Origin: Gemmatimonadales bacterium UBA2982
GTDB taxonomy: Bacteria; Gemmatimonadota; Gemmatimonadetes; Longimicrobiales; Gaopeijiaceae
Length of the DNA: 64,000 nt
NCBI GenBank assembly: GCA_002347035.1
Contig: DEAM01000026.1
Coordinates: forward strand, 1-64,000
Direction: 5' to 3'
The position numbers were made by a program, and so were the translations under genes. Positions 52,623 through 62,376 of the stretch are shown piece by piece (the first letter of the stretch is position 1; each line of letters opens with the position of its first letter). The notes beneath the pieces are model-generated. The model ran no database searches. It had not been told where the DNA came from and saw only the letters and a program-made list of their open reading frames with translations.

Positions 52623-53992
52623 CAGTGAGCCTCCCCGGCCTGCTTACGCATAGGCGGCGGCATGACTTCCTTGAGTTCCTGAATGGCAACAGGAGGCAAA
52701 AGCCGCGTGAATAGCAGGAACCAAAAGCTGAACCAACAGAAGCTCCCGAGCAGGATACACATCTCGGTCACGGATGGCCTGTAAATCCCCCAGGCAAACG
52801 GCTCGTACTCATGATGCAAGGACGTTACAACAATCACATACCGCTCAAACCACATACCAATGTTTACGAAGATGGAGATGACGAATAGGGCTGGGATTGA
52901 ATAGCGCACGCGTTTGAACCAAAGCATGATTGGCACGAAGCCATTACACACAAGCATCGTCCATGTAGCCCACCAATATGTTCCGAAAAGGCGGTTCCAG
53001 AACGCCGTCCGCTCGACCTCCTCACCGCTGTACCAGGCGAGGAAAAACTCCGAAAGATATGCGTAGAATACGATCAGCGACGTAAGAAGCATGAGCTTCG
53101 CCATCGCATCGAAGTGCTTGGTTGTGAGATATGCCTCCAGACCAAAGATCTTCCGCATCGGGACCACAAGGGTGATCACCATCGCTATGCCACTGAAGAT
53201 TGCACCAGCTACGAAATACGGGGCAAAGATCGTTGTGTGCCATCCAGGAACGATTGACATCGCGAAGTCCCAGGACACGACAGAATGCACTGAGAGTACT
53301 AATGGCGTAGCAAGTGCAGCGAGGAAGATGTAGGCCTTTCCAAAGTGGTGCCACTGCGAGTCAGAGCCTTGCCAACCAAGCGAAATCAGCTGGTACAGTT
53401 TCTTGCGCAGCCCAGTAGCTCGGTCCCGTGCCGCTGCAATGTCAGGGATCGTACCGAGATAGAAGAACGTCGCAGAAACTGTGAAGTACGTGGTGATCGC
53501 AAAAACATCCCAAACCAAAGGCGACTTAAAGTTTGGCCACAGAAACCGGGAGTTTGGGTACGGAATCAGCCAATACGCGTGCCAAAGTCGACCTACGTGG
53601 ATTAGTGGGAAGAGACCCGCCGTCATCACGGCGAACACGGTCATCGCCTCGGCCGCCCGATAGATTGACTGCCTCCAGGGCGCCCGGAAAAGGAAGAGGA
53701 TCGCTGAGATCAGCGTACCGGAGTGCGCAATACCAACCCAAAACACGAAGGTTGTGATGTAAACGCCCCAACCTACGGGTGCGTTGAGTCCCGAGACACC
53801 GATGCCCAGAACCATCTGCCTAATCCACATAGTGAAGAAAAGCCCAACGCCAGCCGCAGCGATACCGAAAAGTATCCACCAACCCTTGCCTGGCGTGGTG
53901 AGCATCTTGAGGACGTCACGATTGACGTCGTCAAGGCGATGGAGATCCGGGTGAGTTAGGGCGCCGCGCTCTCTAGTTCCGAGGGTGGCCAT
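52622..53992 (-). CDS. actC: alternative complex III, NrfD-like quinol subunit ActC
   Basis: A 456-residue NrfD-family protein with about ten helices. Seen: VGWGVYITTFVFWVGIAHSGTL and SLHHEYEPFAWGIYRPS near the C-terminus. ActC contains the quinol site that hands electrons to the ActB iron-sulfur clusters. It starts one base after the actB stop. Confidence 0.94.
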   Translation of the reverse strand: MATLGTRERGALTHPDLHRLDDVNRDVLKMLTTPGKGWWILFGIAAAGVGLFFTMWIRQMVLGIGVSGLNAPVGWGVYITTFVFWVGIAHSGTLISAILFLFRAPWRQSIYRAAEAMTVFAVMTAGLFPLIHVGRLWHAYWLIPYPNSRFLWPNFKSPLVWDVFAITTYFTVSATFFYLGTIPDIAAARDRATGLRKKLYQLISLGWQGSDSQWHHFGKAYIFLAALATPLVLSVHSVVSWDFAMSIVPGWHTTIFAPYFVAGAIFSGIAMVITLVVPMRKIFGLEAYLTTKHFDAMAKLMLLTSLIVFYAYLSEFFLAWYSGEEVERTAFWNRLFGTYWWATWTMLVCNGFVPIMLWFKRVRYSIPALFVISIFVNIGMWFERYVIVVTSLHHEYEPFAWGIYRPSVTEMCILLGSFCWFSFWFLLFTRLLPPVAIQELKEVMPPPMRKQAGEAH

Positions 53993-53993
53993 C

Positions 53994-56900
53994 CTAGTGC
54001 TCCCCTGACGAAACTTCGTGGAATGTGACTTTCTTCAAGTAGTTCACGGCAGGCTGCGTGTTGATAAGCTCGTCGAGCACCCTGTAGGTGCGTTCACTAG
54101 CCACAACTTCAGACACTCGGGACTGCGGGTCACGGATGTTACCGAAGACAATACATTCGGCCGGACAACTCTGTTGGCACGCTGTTACAATCTCACCATC
54201 ACGCACGTCCCGGCCGCCTTCAAGTGCTGCTCGATTTTCTGCATCACGGATCCGCTGCATACAGAACGAACACTTTTCCATAACCCCGTTGTCCCTAACT
54301 GTGACATCTGGATTCCACTGCCAATTAAGGGGTTCTGGAACATCGTCTGTATAGCGATACCAGTTAAATACACGGACCTTGTAAGGGCAGTTGTTCGCAC
54401 AATAGCGAGTGCCGACGCAACGGTTATAGATCTGAGCGTTGACTCCCTCGGGCGTGTGATACGTAGCGAATACAGGACAGACCGGCTCGCACGGGGCATT
54501 CCCACAATGCTGACACAGCATCGGTAGGAAGCGAACGTCGAGGTCGTCCGCTTGAGTGGCATCTACATGCTCATAGTAGCGCTCGATACGCATCCAACTC
54601 ATCTCGCGTCCCATGAGCACCTGATTCTCACCCACCCAAGGCACGTTGTTCTCTGACTGACAAGCCGTCACACAAGCGCTGCAGCCTGTGCACTTGTCGA
54701 GGTCGATTGCCATGGCCCAGCGAGGCCCATCATGAGCATCCGCATACTCCCCATGCTGGGCACCAGGGAGCGGGAACGCGGATGGAGCACCCTCCTCAGC
54801 TGGGACAGGCACGAAGCCACCCACGCCCTGAAGCTCCCGGAGCTCCTCATGATGCTCGCCTTCAACTTCATGTTCTTCCTCACCCAAGAGGGCTAGCTGG
54901 ACGGCCGGAGCAATTGGTCGGTCATGCTGGTCATCCGAGCCCTCTACCGTCGCGATGCGCCGACTTTGGCCCGTAGGCTCGACCACCACCTTCGTCGCTA
55001 AAGTCACCAGAGCACCGGAAGGCTGCTCTGCCTCAGCTGGAAGTAATCCTAGGGCGTTAACACCGTTGCCATCAGCATAGCGACCCATCCCAGTGTGGCC
55101 GCCACCCATTGCTAGGGCGACTGTGTCCTCTCGGATGCCGGGATAGAGCCAAACCGGAACTTCCAACGAACCATGCGGTGAGCTTACTGAGACGATATCG
55201 CCATTCCTGATCCCACGTTCCTCAGCGGTGTGTGGGTTTACTTCGAGCCATGAATGCCAGGTTATTTTGGAAACCGGGTCGGGCAACTCTTGCATCCACG
55301 GACTGTTTGAGAACTCACCTCCACCAAACCGTCCCGAGGGATGAACCAGCAGGGTTAGTCCGTCATCACTACCGTCGAGAAGTGGTGTGTCAAAGCTGAG
55401 CGCAGTATCAGGCGCCCTTAACTGCGCGGCACCCTCATCAGTGGCCCCCGATTCACCGACACCGACCCTGAGTGTTTGGTGCCAATACGTTTCGAAATCA
55501 CCGGATGAGCCGTCATGTGCTGTCTCGTGACGTGCCCGAAGGTATTCATAAAAAGTTCCGACTTCAGGCTCGCTACCAAGATGCCCGAGCACGGCAAGCA
55601 TCGTGTCGCCGGAAGGTCTGGAATCGAAAGTAGAGACTTGCTGCATGACCGGCTGCTGGATAGCCAGGGCACCAGCGCGAGGAGTTGAATCACCCCATGA
55701 CTCGAAGAAATGGCTATCAGGAAGCACCAAGTCACATAGAGCAGACGTTTCATCCATGGCAGACGCGAACGAAACCTTGTACTGCACCTGCTCAAACGCC
55801 TCAACAAAGCCTGATGTGGAGGGAAGCGAATAGGCGGGGTTCGTGCCGTGCACAATCACAACCCCAATGTCACCTGAGGCCATAGCGTCAATCACAGACT
55901 CAATGTCTGAATAAGATGCAGTCGCCGCAGGGGACACACCCTCATAAAAAACTGTCGTCCCGACGTTGCCAGCGACGTGGTTCAGGATCATAACGGCCAG
56001 ATTCGCGGCCGTAGCGTTCCTGTGATGAGCACCTGGACCAGGACCCATTGCCAGGCTCGATGGCTCTAATGCAAAGCGTCCTGCCAATTCCTCAATGGCC
56101 TCCACGCTCACACCAGCCGCGGCCGCGGCACTCGCCGGATTGTAGGCCTGCAGAAGATTGGCATAGGGGCCAGCTGCGTCTGGGCCTGCAATTGCAGAGG
56201 CCATACCTAGAGCGACTGCTGCTTCCGAGCCCGGCCGGATCGGGATCCATTCGTCTGCGTTCAGACCGGTGAGCGAAAGACGCGGGCCAAGGTAGACGAA
56301 ACGCCCCTTTTCACCCCCAGCCTCGTCCACAGCGCTCATACTTGCAAAACCTTTGCTGTGGGCAACCGGCGAGGTCCCTGTCTCTATAAAATCGTTACCG
56401 AACGAGAGCAGAAGATTTGCGGCACCGATGTCATACCTAGGTACCGCATTCACTCCATAAGCAATCCGGGCAGCCTCTTTCAGCGGCGCATCCGAAACTG
56501 CGTCGAAATCGACTCTATCCCCACCAACGGCTAACATAAACTCATCTACTAGCGCGCTAGATGTCGGGCCCATGTAGCCCCCTATGAACAGCACCCCGCG
56601 AGCTGGCTGGTCTGGCAGCGGATTCAATGCACCATTGATGCTCGCAGCAAGTAGCCTTTCTCCTTCATCCCAGGTCCCCTGCCGCATGACCCCACCCTCA
56701 CGGATCATGGGTCCATGATAGCGATCGGGATTATAGAGATGCTGAAGGGTAGCGTGGCCTTTGGAGCATAGCCCGCCCTGTGAAACCGGATGGTCGGGAT
56801 TCCCTTCAACGTGGACAGCCCGTCCTTCACGCGTCCGGACCCACATACCACATCCGCTCGCACAGCCACCACAAACAGTGCTGTACCAGGTGGCTACGCC

Positions 56901-57059
56901 TGGGGTTATCTCTTCGGGAGCTACTACGTAGGGGAGTAAGCGCTCAACTTCACCGGTGGAGCACCCCGCAATAGTCGCACCGGCGCCGGAAACCCCAACC
57001 GCCTTGAGGAAGTCTCGCCGCCTGATGCCGTCAGCGCGCTCTCCGAGATCTTTGGCCAT
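53994..57059 (-). CDS. actB: alternative complex III, molybdopterin-fold/iron-sulfur subunit ActB
   Basis: A 1021-residue fusion. The N-terminus has a twin-arginine motif RRRDFLK (13-19). Then comes a molybdopterin-oxidoreductase-like domain with C63, C66, C70 and C98 in the spacing of a [4Fe-4S] site. The C-terminal third (about 760-1000) is a ferredoxin-like subunit with CTGCSACVTACQSENN, CQHCGNAPCEPVCP, CVGTRYCANNCPY, CSFCMQR and CQQSCPAEC. Characterised complexes carry clusters in the ferredoxin part and no molybdenum. It links ActC to the haems of ActA/ActE. It is 18 nt downstream of actA. Confidence 0.95.
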   Translation of the reverse strand: MAKDLGERADGIRRRDFLKAVGVSGAGATIAGCSTGEVERLLPYVVAPEEITPGVATWYSTVCGGCASGCGMWVRTREGRAVHVEGNPDHPVSQGGLCSKGHATLQHLYNPDRYHGPMIREGGVMRQGTWDEGERLLAASINGALNPLPDQPARGVLFIGGYMGPTSSALVDEFMLAVGGDRVDFDAVSDAPLKEAARIAYGVNAVPRYDIGAANLLLSFGNDFIETGTSPVAHSKGFASMSAVDEAGGEKGRFVYLGPRLSLTGLNADEWIPIRPGSEAAVALGMASAIAGPDAAGPYANLLQAYNPASAAAAAGVSVEAIEELAGRFALEPSSLAMGPGPGAHHRNATAANLAVMILNHVAGNVGTTVFYEGVSPAATASYSDIESVIDAMASGDIGVVIVHGTNPAYSLPSTSGFVEAFEQVQYKVSFASAMDETSALCDLVLPDSHFFESWGDSTPRAGALAIQQPVMQQVSTFDSRPSGDTMLAVLGHLGSEPEVGTFYEYLRARHETAHDGSSGDFETYWHQTLRVGVGESGATDEGAAQLRAPDTALSFDTPLLDGSDDGLTLLVHPSGRFGGGEFSNSPWMQELPDPVSKITWHSWLEVNPHTAEERGIRNGDIVSVSSPHGSLEVPVWLYPGIREDTVALAMGGGHTGMGRYADGNGVNALGLLPAEAEQPSGALVTLATKVVVEPTGQSRRIATVEGSDDQHDRPIAPAVQLALLGEEEHEVEGEHHEELRELQGVGGFVPVPAEEGAPSAFPLPGAQHGEYADAHDGPRWAMAIDLDKCTGCSACVTACQSENNVPWVGENQVLMGREMSWMRIERYYEHVDATQADDLDVRFLPMLCQHCGNAPCEPVCPVFATYHTPEGVNAQIYNRCVGTRYCANNCPYKVRVFNWYRYTDDVPEPLNWQWNPDVTVRDNGVMEKCSFCMQRIRDAENRAALEGGRDVRDGEIVTACQQSCPAECIVFGNIRDPQSRVSEVVASERTYRVLDELINTQPAVNYLKKVTFHEVSSGEH

Positions 57060-57077
57060 ACTCTTAGGTTCCCGCCA

Positions 57078-57644
57078 TCAATAGTGACATACGGCACAGT
57101 CAGTAGACGCTTGTTCAAAAGCAGAAGTGCCCTCGACATCCCGATGGCAGTCGATACACCAACCCATATTGGCACCGCCCCACGCGTCATCCGGCTCCGT
57201 CAGCACCCCCATCGTCTGCACTTCACCGTGACATTGCTGGCATTCCAGTCCAGCATTGACGTGGCGCATGTGGGGGAAGTGTGCATGGTCGGAAATCTTA
57301 TAGATCCGGACCCAGGGAATCGGCTCGCCTCTCTCGACGTACTCCTGGATCTTGGCGACTTCTTCTGGATGTTCACTGCCCGGAATGACCTGGTGGCAGC
57401 CCCAACATGCAGAGACCGGAGGAATGCCCGCATCAACAGAACGCTCGGCGGAATAGTGGCAGAACTGACAATCCATATTGGCTTGTCCTGCCTCACTTCC
57501 CGCGTGCTTATCATGAGGGAAAGCAATCGGCTGTCCTACTTCGCCATCGCCCTCTGCGCCGCCGCCGCCGCCGCCCTGGACGAACGCGGCACCCGCCAAC
57601 ACCACTACCATTGAGAGGCCGCCGATCAGCCAGTTTCTTTTCAT
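57078..57644 (-). CDS. actA: alternative complex III, pentahaem cytochrome c ActA
   Basis: A 188-residue exported multihaem cytochrome with five CxxCH sites: CQFCH, CWGCH, CQQCH, CIDCH and CAVCH. A signal/anchor helix (about 5-23) is followed by six glycines encoded by a short GCC/CCG-type run. It is the first gene of the operon actA-B-C-D-E-F-FKBP. In known complexes ActA relays electrons from ActB clusters to ActE. No promoter was identified in the 247-nt gap to the divergent moxR. Confidence 0.95.
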   Translation of the reverse strand: MKRNWLIGGLSMVVVLAGAAFVQGGGGGGAEGDGEVGQPIAFPHDKHAGSEAGQANMDCQFCHYSAERSVDAGIPPVSACWGCHQVIPGSEHPEEVAKIQEYVERGEPIPWVRIYKISDHAHFPHMRHVNAGLECQQCHGEVQTMGVLTEPDDAWGGANMGWCIDCHRDVEGTSAFEQASTDCAVCHY

Positions 57645-57891
57645 TCGATACTGTAATCCTGAGCGAAGCAGCGCGCCTTCGAGTCAGGCGCAAAATAGGG
57701 CGTTTCCACTACGGGCATAACGCTTGTGACAAATCGGAACAAGCGGCCTGAAGCTACCCTAAAGAAAGGGGTGAGGTCAAGATAGGACCTGGTGATTCTG
57801 ACACCCTTCCGTAGTTTTCCTGAAGCCTGCGGCTTATATCTGCACTCACCTCAATCTGCCCTTACTCTGAACGTCGGGCTGCCTCTACGTA

Positions 57892-58875
57892 ATGGTTGAT
57901 ACAAGTACTACAACTCTGAGCCAAGAGGCACGCCCTCCACTTGAACTTCTGGACCACCTTGTCCAGGAAGTTGAGAAAGTCTTCCACGGTAAGCGGGATG
58001 TTGTGCGACTCGCGCTTGCCGCCTTATTGGCTCGCGGACACATACTCTTCGAAGATGTACCAGGGGTAGGCAAAACTACTTTGTCCCACGCCCTCGCTAA
58101 GTCGCTCGGCATTGGGTTCCGAAGGATCCAATTCACCTCTGACCTCCTCCCGTCCGATGTTCTTGGCGTTTCAGTTTACAACCCTCAGACCTCCGCCTTC
58201 GAAACGAGGCCCGGGCCAATCTTCACGAACATCATTGTCGCCGATGAAATCAACCGTGCACCACCTCGAACCCAGAGCGGACTCCTGGAGGCAATGCAGG
58301 AGGGCACGGTAACCATTGACGACCGCACGCTTGACCTTCCAAAGCCGTTTCTAGTGATGGCTACGCAGAATCCGCTTGAGCACCACGGCACATACCCGCT
58401 CCCGGAAAGTCAGCTCGACCGCTTTCTGATGCGGATCACAATCGGTTATCCCGGTGACAAGGCAGAAAGAAGGATCCTCACCGAAGCACACAGCACTGAT
58501 CCGCTACTGGACCGACTTCAAGCTGTGCTATCGCCCCTGCAGGTGGTTCAACTCCAGGACCGTGTTGACGAGGTAGAGGTAGACCCGGCCATTGTGGACT
58601 ACCTGATGGACATCGTGACCGCCACACGGACGTCGTCCAGACTCAGGATGGGTGTAAGCCCTCGCGGCAACATCGCGCTCTTTCGTGCAGCGCGAGCGTA
58701 TGCCCTGACACAGGGGCGCACCTACCTCGTCCCCGATGATGTTCGGAACCTCGTAGTGCCATGTCTAGCCCACCGGATTTTGCCGGCGGGCGCTTCAGGA
58801 ACGACCCTAGACATCCACGACGCAGCAGCAGGGATCCTCGAAACACTTCTGGAAGGGGTAGAGGCACCCGTGTGA
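57892..58875 (+). CDS. MoxR-family AAA+ ATPase
   Basis: A 327-residue AAA+ protein. Walker A DVPGVGKTTLSHALAK (about 58-73), Walker B IIVADEINRAPPRTQSGLLE, sensor VMATQNPLEHHGTYPLPESQ, and the arginine finger region RFLMRI. MoxR ATPases act as chaperones for metal-centre insertion or assembly, often with DUF58 partners with a von Willebrand-like fold. It is the first of three coupled genes; its stop overlaps the DUF58 start. Confidence 0.95.
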   Translation: MVDTSTTTLSQEARPPLELLDHLVQEVEKVFHGKRDVVRLALAALLARGHILFEDVPGVGKTTLSHALAKSLGIGFRRIQFTSDLLPSDVLGVSVYNPQTSAFETRPGPIFTNIIVADEINRAPPRTQSGLLEAMQEGTVTIDDRTLDLPKPFLVMATQNPLEHHGTYPLPESQLDRFLMRITIGYPGDKAERRILTEAHSTDPLLDRLQAVLSPLQVVQLQDRVDEVEVDPAIVDYLMDIVTATRTSSRLRMGVSPRGNIALFRAARAYALTQGRTYLVPDDVRNLVVPCLAHRILPAGASGTTLDIHDAAAGILETLLEGVEAPV

Positions 58876-59954
58876 GGTGGAAACCCATCAGCTGGTTGAA
58901 TCAGGCCGTAAACTGGCCCCAATCGTGGAGCAGGACACGATTCACTAGCGGTGGACTGGCTTTCACTTTGGGAACCTTGGTAGTTGGTTTTGCCGCGCTG
59001 AATACTGGTAACAATCTCCTCTACCTATTGTTCGGTGCCATGCTTGGCTTCATCGCCGTTAGCGCACTGCTCTCCGGACACTCAATTCAGAAGCTCCAGA
59101 TTGAGCGTAGCTTTCCACGAGGCGTCACAGTCGGACATGAGTTTTGTATGACCTACAAGGTCACCAACCGAAAGCGGTATCTCTCGAGTATGGCTCTTGA
59201 AATATCGGAGGCTGGACTTCCAGGCCGGGCTTTTGTGGCTAATGTGCAACCAAATGAGTTCGCATTCGCCCGCTCCCTAAATAACTTTGTCAAACGTGGC
59301 ATCTACCCCCTCGGTACCACCACACTTTCAAGCTCCTTTCCTTTTGGAATGTTTCAGAAGGTCCGTGACGTTGTAATCCCAGGGGAGATCATTGTTTGGC
59401 CACGGACCAATCGCGTAGTGCGGGACTCAGCCCTGGGTGACGGTCAACTCTCCAGTTCAGACGGGCCAACGCAGGGCGCACTGGGGATAAGGGGGGAGTA
59501 CAGAAACCTCAGAGGCTACAGACCTGGGGACGATCCCAACGATATTCACTGGCGCTCATCTGCTCGACTCGGGGAGCCAGTCATTCGAGAATATGAGCGC
59601 GACGGAGGGGAAACGCGCTGGATCTGCCTCGACACAACAAGTGAAGCAGGCGATGCCTCTGAATTGGCCCTAGAAGTAACTGCGTCACTTGCGTCACAAG
59701 CCCTAGGCGCGCAGCAGCCATTTGCCTTGGTAGCTGGAAGCTCTCTCCTTCAGCCAGGCGAGGGTGCTGGGCATCTCGAGCGCGCACTTGAAATTCTTGC
59801 CCGAATTGATTTTGGACCTGCAGAGCCAGCACCGCAGCCCCCTGTGAGGAGAGAGAGATGCCTTCTCGTCTCCGTACATCCGAGGTCGGGCTTCGGTAAC
59901 ACTTTTACTGTAGGCCCTGATGGGCCCCCAAATCCACCGGGGTATGCGGCTTGA
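58872..59954 (+). CDS. DUF58-domain membrane protein
   Basis: A 360-residue protein: two hydrophobic segments near the N-terminus (about 25-68) and a DUF58 domain with EYRNLRGYRPGDDPNDIHW (about 215-240), the family hallmark. I place the start at the GTG that overlaps the MoxR stop (GTGA); the frame itself extends further. DUF58 proteins are partners of MoxR ATPases. It ends overlapping the TTG of the transglutaminase gene. Confidence 0.92.
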   Translation: MRWKPISWLNQAVNWPQSWSRTRFTSGGLAFTLGTLVVGFAALNTGNNLLYLLFGAMLGFIAVSALLSGHSIQKLQIERSFPRGVTVGHEFCMTYKVTNRKRYLSSMALEISEAGLPGRAFVANVQPNEFAFARSLNNFVKRGIYPLGTTTLSSSFPFGMFQKVRDVVIPGEIIVWPRTNRVVRDSALGDGQLSSSDGPTQGALGIRGEYRNLRGYRPGDDPNDIHWRSSARLGEPVIREYERDGGETRWICLDTTSEAGDASELALEVTASLASQALGAQQPFALVAGSSLLQPGEGAGHLERALEILARIDFGPAEPAPQPPVRRERCLLVSVHPRSGFGNTFTVGPDGPPNPPGYAA

Positions 59955-61954
59955 ACCTGCGGCCTCTCCACCGTCGACTGGCTATCCTCATGGGTATTGC
60001 TGGGGTCGTAGCATTCGCAGGAGGAGCAGGAGTCGAGCCGGCCTCCATATTTCTGACTGCCATTGCCCTCACTACAGCTCTTTTCTGGCAACCAAATCCA
60101 GAGCTGTCTGCCCGCCTGGAGCGTGTGTGGCTCTGCCTCGCAACATTGCTTGTCATCCGGGCGCTCTTTCACGTCTTCATCATTCGTGACGACGTCGTAA
60201 TTCCCGTAGTAGACCTACTCTTCCTCTTGCTGGCTGCTGAGTCACTCCGCTCCCTCGATGCCCCCAATGACCTACGCCTCTACGCGCTGTCTTTCGCTCT
60301 CATCCTCGCTTCGACAGCGTACCGGCCTGGAATCGTTTTTCTGGCAGCCTTTATCGCATACGTAGGACTCGCCACCGTAACACTCTTGGTCGGACACGTC
60401 CGCCGCACTGCCGAAAGGCACAGCATCCGCAAGGTACCAATCGGGCCCAACTCGATCACGACAACCGCATTGTTGACGGGAACCATTTTCATCTCAACCT
60501 CCCTGGTCTTCATCACATTCCCGCGTGTCTCGCAAGGATGGACCGGGCGAGGTGGAGATTCAGAGACATCTATAGCAGGCTTCACCGATCAGATATCGAT
60601 CGGAGAGCACGGCTCAACCATCCTTGGTAACCCAGAGATCATACTCAGAGTAGAGTTCCCAAATGGACCGCCGGCCAACCTGGCGAACTTGCGCTGGAGA
60701 GGCCGTTCTTACGATCGGTTTGATGGTGTTAGGTGGACACGGTCTGCAGCGTTGCCACCCTTTGCCACACCACCCTCCTGGTACAACGAACGCTGGAGCA
60801 ACGATGTCCTAGAGCAGAAGATCTTCGCTGTCCCACTGGATGTGAGGGTGCTCTTCGCGCTCCACCCAGCTTTCGGAATCACCACGGAGAGCAGAATTCA
60901 ACCCCTTTTTGACAACGCGGGCGACCTCGTTTATTGGGGCTCTGGAGCACCAGTTTACACTGCCTACTCACCTGCAGCCCCTCCCCCTGTAGATGAGTTG
61001 AGAGTCCCAACCCGTGGTTACACCCCCTCCAACCGACACTACCTACAGTTACCGGATTTGGAAGAACGCATCAGGCTGCTGGCTGACTTAATCACTGCAA
61101 ATGCGGACAATCGCTATGACCGTGCAGTGGCTATCCGTGACTGGCTGCACACCTTCCAATATACAAGGGTACTGCCCTCTAGTGCGGACGAGACGAGCTT
61201 AGAACATTTCCTCTTTGAGCGGAAAGCAGGCCACTGTGAGTACTTCAGCACCGCCATGGTCGTCCTACTCAGAAGCATCGGAATCCACGCTCGAAATGTG
61301 AACGGCTTCCTCGGCGGAGAATGGAATCGAGTCGGCAACTATCTCGTGGTGACTCAGAACGAAGCTCACTCCTGGGTCGAAGTCTGGTTCCCAGAATACG
61401 GTTGGGTAGCGTTTGACCCAACTCCTTCAGGAATAGGGCAAGGCGAAGTTCCCACGTCATGGTATTGGCCCGGCCGCGTCTTCCTTGATGGCCTGCAACA
61501 TCGTTGGAACCATTGGGTTCTAAACTATAGTGTTGATGAACAGGCAGGGATCTTCGCAAGCCTTAGGGGCTTGAGCCAACCGGAAGGGCGTCAGGATAAT
61601 GCCGCAGTTGACCAAGATAACAACAGTTATTGGGACATATTGCTCCTGGTATTGCTCCTGGCTGCTGGGTACTACTGGGCACGTGGGGTTCAGCCACAGC
61701 ATACACCCGCAACCTCAATATACCTGCAACTTCGGTCAGCCTCTTCAAGAGCAGGGCTAGAGGTTGGCCCGAGCACGACCCCACACACCCTTGTCGAGAA
61801 AATACGCAGCAAGAAGTCAGCGGCGGTTCACCCTGCTGAACAAGTAGTGGATCTCTACTTACGGGCTCGCTATGGTAAAGAAGATCTAGACCAGTCCGAG
61901 TTGCACGAGATGAAGGAAGCGCTCGGTATCGCCAGCAAAAGACTGAAGGCCTGA
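59951..61954 (+). CDS. TgpA-like membrane transglutaminase (DUF3488)
   Basis: A 667-residue membrane protein. The first about 190 residues hold six or so helices; a periplasmic transglutaminase-like domain follows, with KAGHCEYFST (catalytic Cys), AHSWVEVWFP (His) and WVAFDPTPSG (Asp), about 425-495; a last helix (LLLVLLLAAGYYW) and a cytosolic tail close the chain. TgpA is essential in Pseudomonas, with an unresolved role, often in one operon with MoxR and DUF58, as here. The TTG start overlaps the DUF58 stop (TTGA). Confidence 0.92.
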   Translation: MNLRPLHRRLAILMGIAGVVAFAGGAGVEPASIFLTAIALTTALFWQPNPELSARLERVWLCLATLLVIRALFHVFIIRDDVVIPVVDLLFLLLAAESLRSLDAPNDLRLYALSFALILASTAYRPGIVFLAAFIAYVGLATVTLLVGHVRRTAERHSIRKVPIGPNSITTTALLTGTIFISTSLVFITFPRVSQGWTGRGGDSETSIAGFTDQISIGEHGSTILGNPEIILRVEFPNGPPANLANLRWRGRSYDRFDGVRWTRSAALPPFATPPSWYNERWSNDVLEQKIFAVPLDVRVLFALHPAFGITTESRIQPLFDNAGDLVYWGSGAPVYTAYSPAAPPPVDELRVPTRGYTPSNRHYLQLPDLEERIRLLADLITANADNRYDRAVAIRDWLHTFQYTRVLPSSADETSLEHFLFERKAGHCEYFSTAMVVLLRSIGIHARNVNGFLGGEWNRVGNYLVVTQNEAHSWVEVWFPEYGWVAFDPTPSGIGQGEVPTSWYWPGRVFLDGLQHRWNHWVLNYSVDEQAGIFASLRGLSQPEGRQDNAAVDQDNNSYWDILLLVLLLAAGYYWARGVQPQHTPATSIYLQLRSASSRAGLEVGPSTTPHTLVEKIRSKKSAAVHPAEQVVDLYLRARYGKEDLDQSELHEMKEALGIASKRLKA

Positions 61955-61982
61955 GCTTGAGGCCGCACCAACTACTGGGTGT

Positions 61983-61999
61983 AGTCAGGCACCCTGACT
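61983..61999 (+). other. short perfect hairpin after the TgpA-like gene
   Basis: Seven-bp inverted repeat AGTCAGG / CCTGACT with a CAC loop. It lies between the transglutaminase stop and the 93-residue gene. No T-run follows, so an intrinsic terminator is not supported. Confidence 0.35.
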
Positions 62000-62038
62000 G
62001 CCTATTGTGCGAACATTAGTTCAAGACGGCCGAATCAA

Positions 62039-62320
62039 ATGCCCAACCAAGGTTCTGGACTACACATCGCCACCTTCCCACACGAGGGCTGCATTTGGGA
62101 TGCCTACCTCGAGTTTCATGAAGAGCATCATCGTCCTCGCCGCTACCTAGGTCGACTGAGGTTTGACCGAGCAGGCACAGGTGAGGGCACAGGGTCCGCT
62201 CAGACTGCAGTAATCTTTATCGAACATAGCTATGAGGAAGCGGTTGCTAAGGCCAAGGCGATGGACGAACGGCAACTAGAAGCGCTACTCCGTTCATCTC
62301 TGCCGGACGCAAACGGTTAG
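62039..62320 (+). CDS. hypothetical protein, 93 residues
   Basis: I do not recognise this family. It is a soluble, His- and acidic-rich protein without signal or membrane helix. It starts HIATFPHEGCIWDAYLEFHE, continues with RRYLGRLRFDR, and ends in a helix with EEAVAKAKAMDERQLEALLR. The pattern of a beta-rich start and a helical end could be a small binding domain. It follows the MoxR-DUF58-TgpA set by 84 nt on the same strand, so co-transcription is possible. The coding-like composition and clean ATG favour a real gene. Confidence 0.6.
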   Translation: MPNQGSGLHIATFPHEGCIWDAYLEFHEEHHRPRRYLGRLRFDRAGTGEGTGSAQTAVIFIEHSYEEAVAKAKAMDERQLEALLRSSLPDANG

Positions 62321-62376
62321 CCGGCCCGGCAGCCGTTCATGTTCATCTGCTGACACGAAACTATGACCAACATCCC

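Noticed and set aside
52053..52628. 191-codon plus-strand frame opposite actD/actE
   Set aside because: It lies antisense to two certain genes, and its translation has no recognisable domain and an odd composition.
57550..57580. GCC/CCG repeat as a phase-variable tract in actA
   Set aside because: It is an in-frame six-glycine stretch after the signal helix; triplet changes would not shift the frame.
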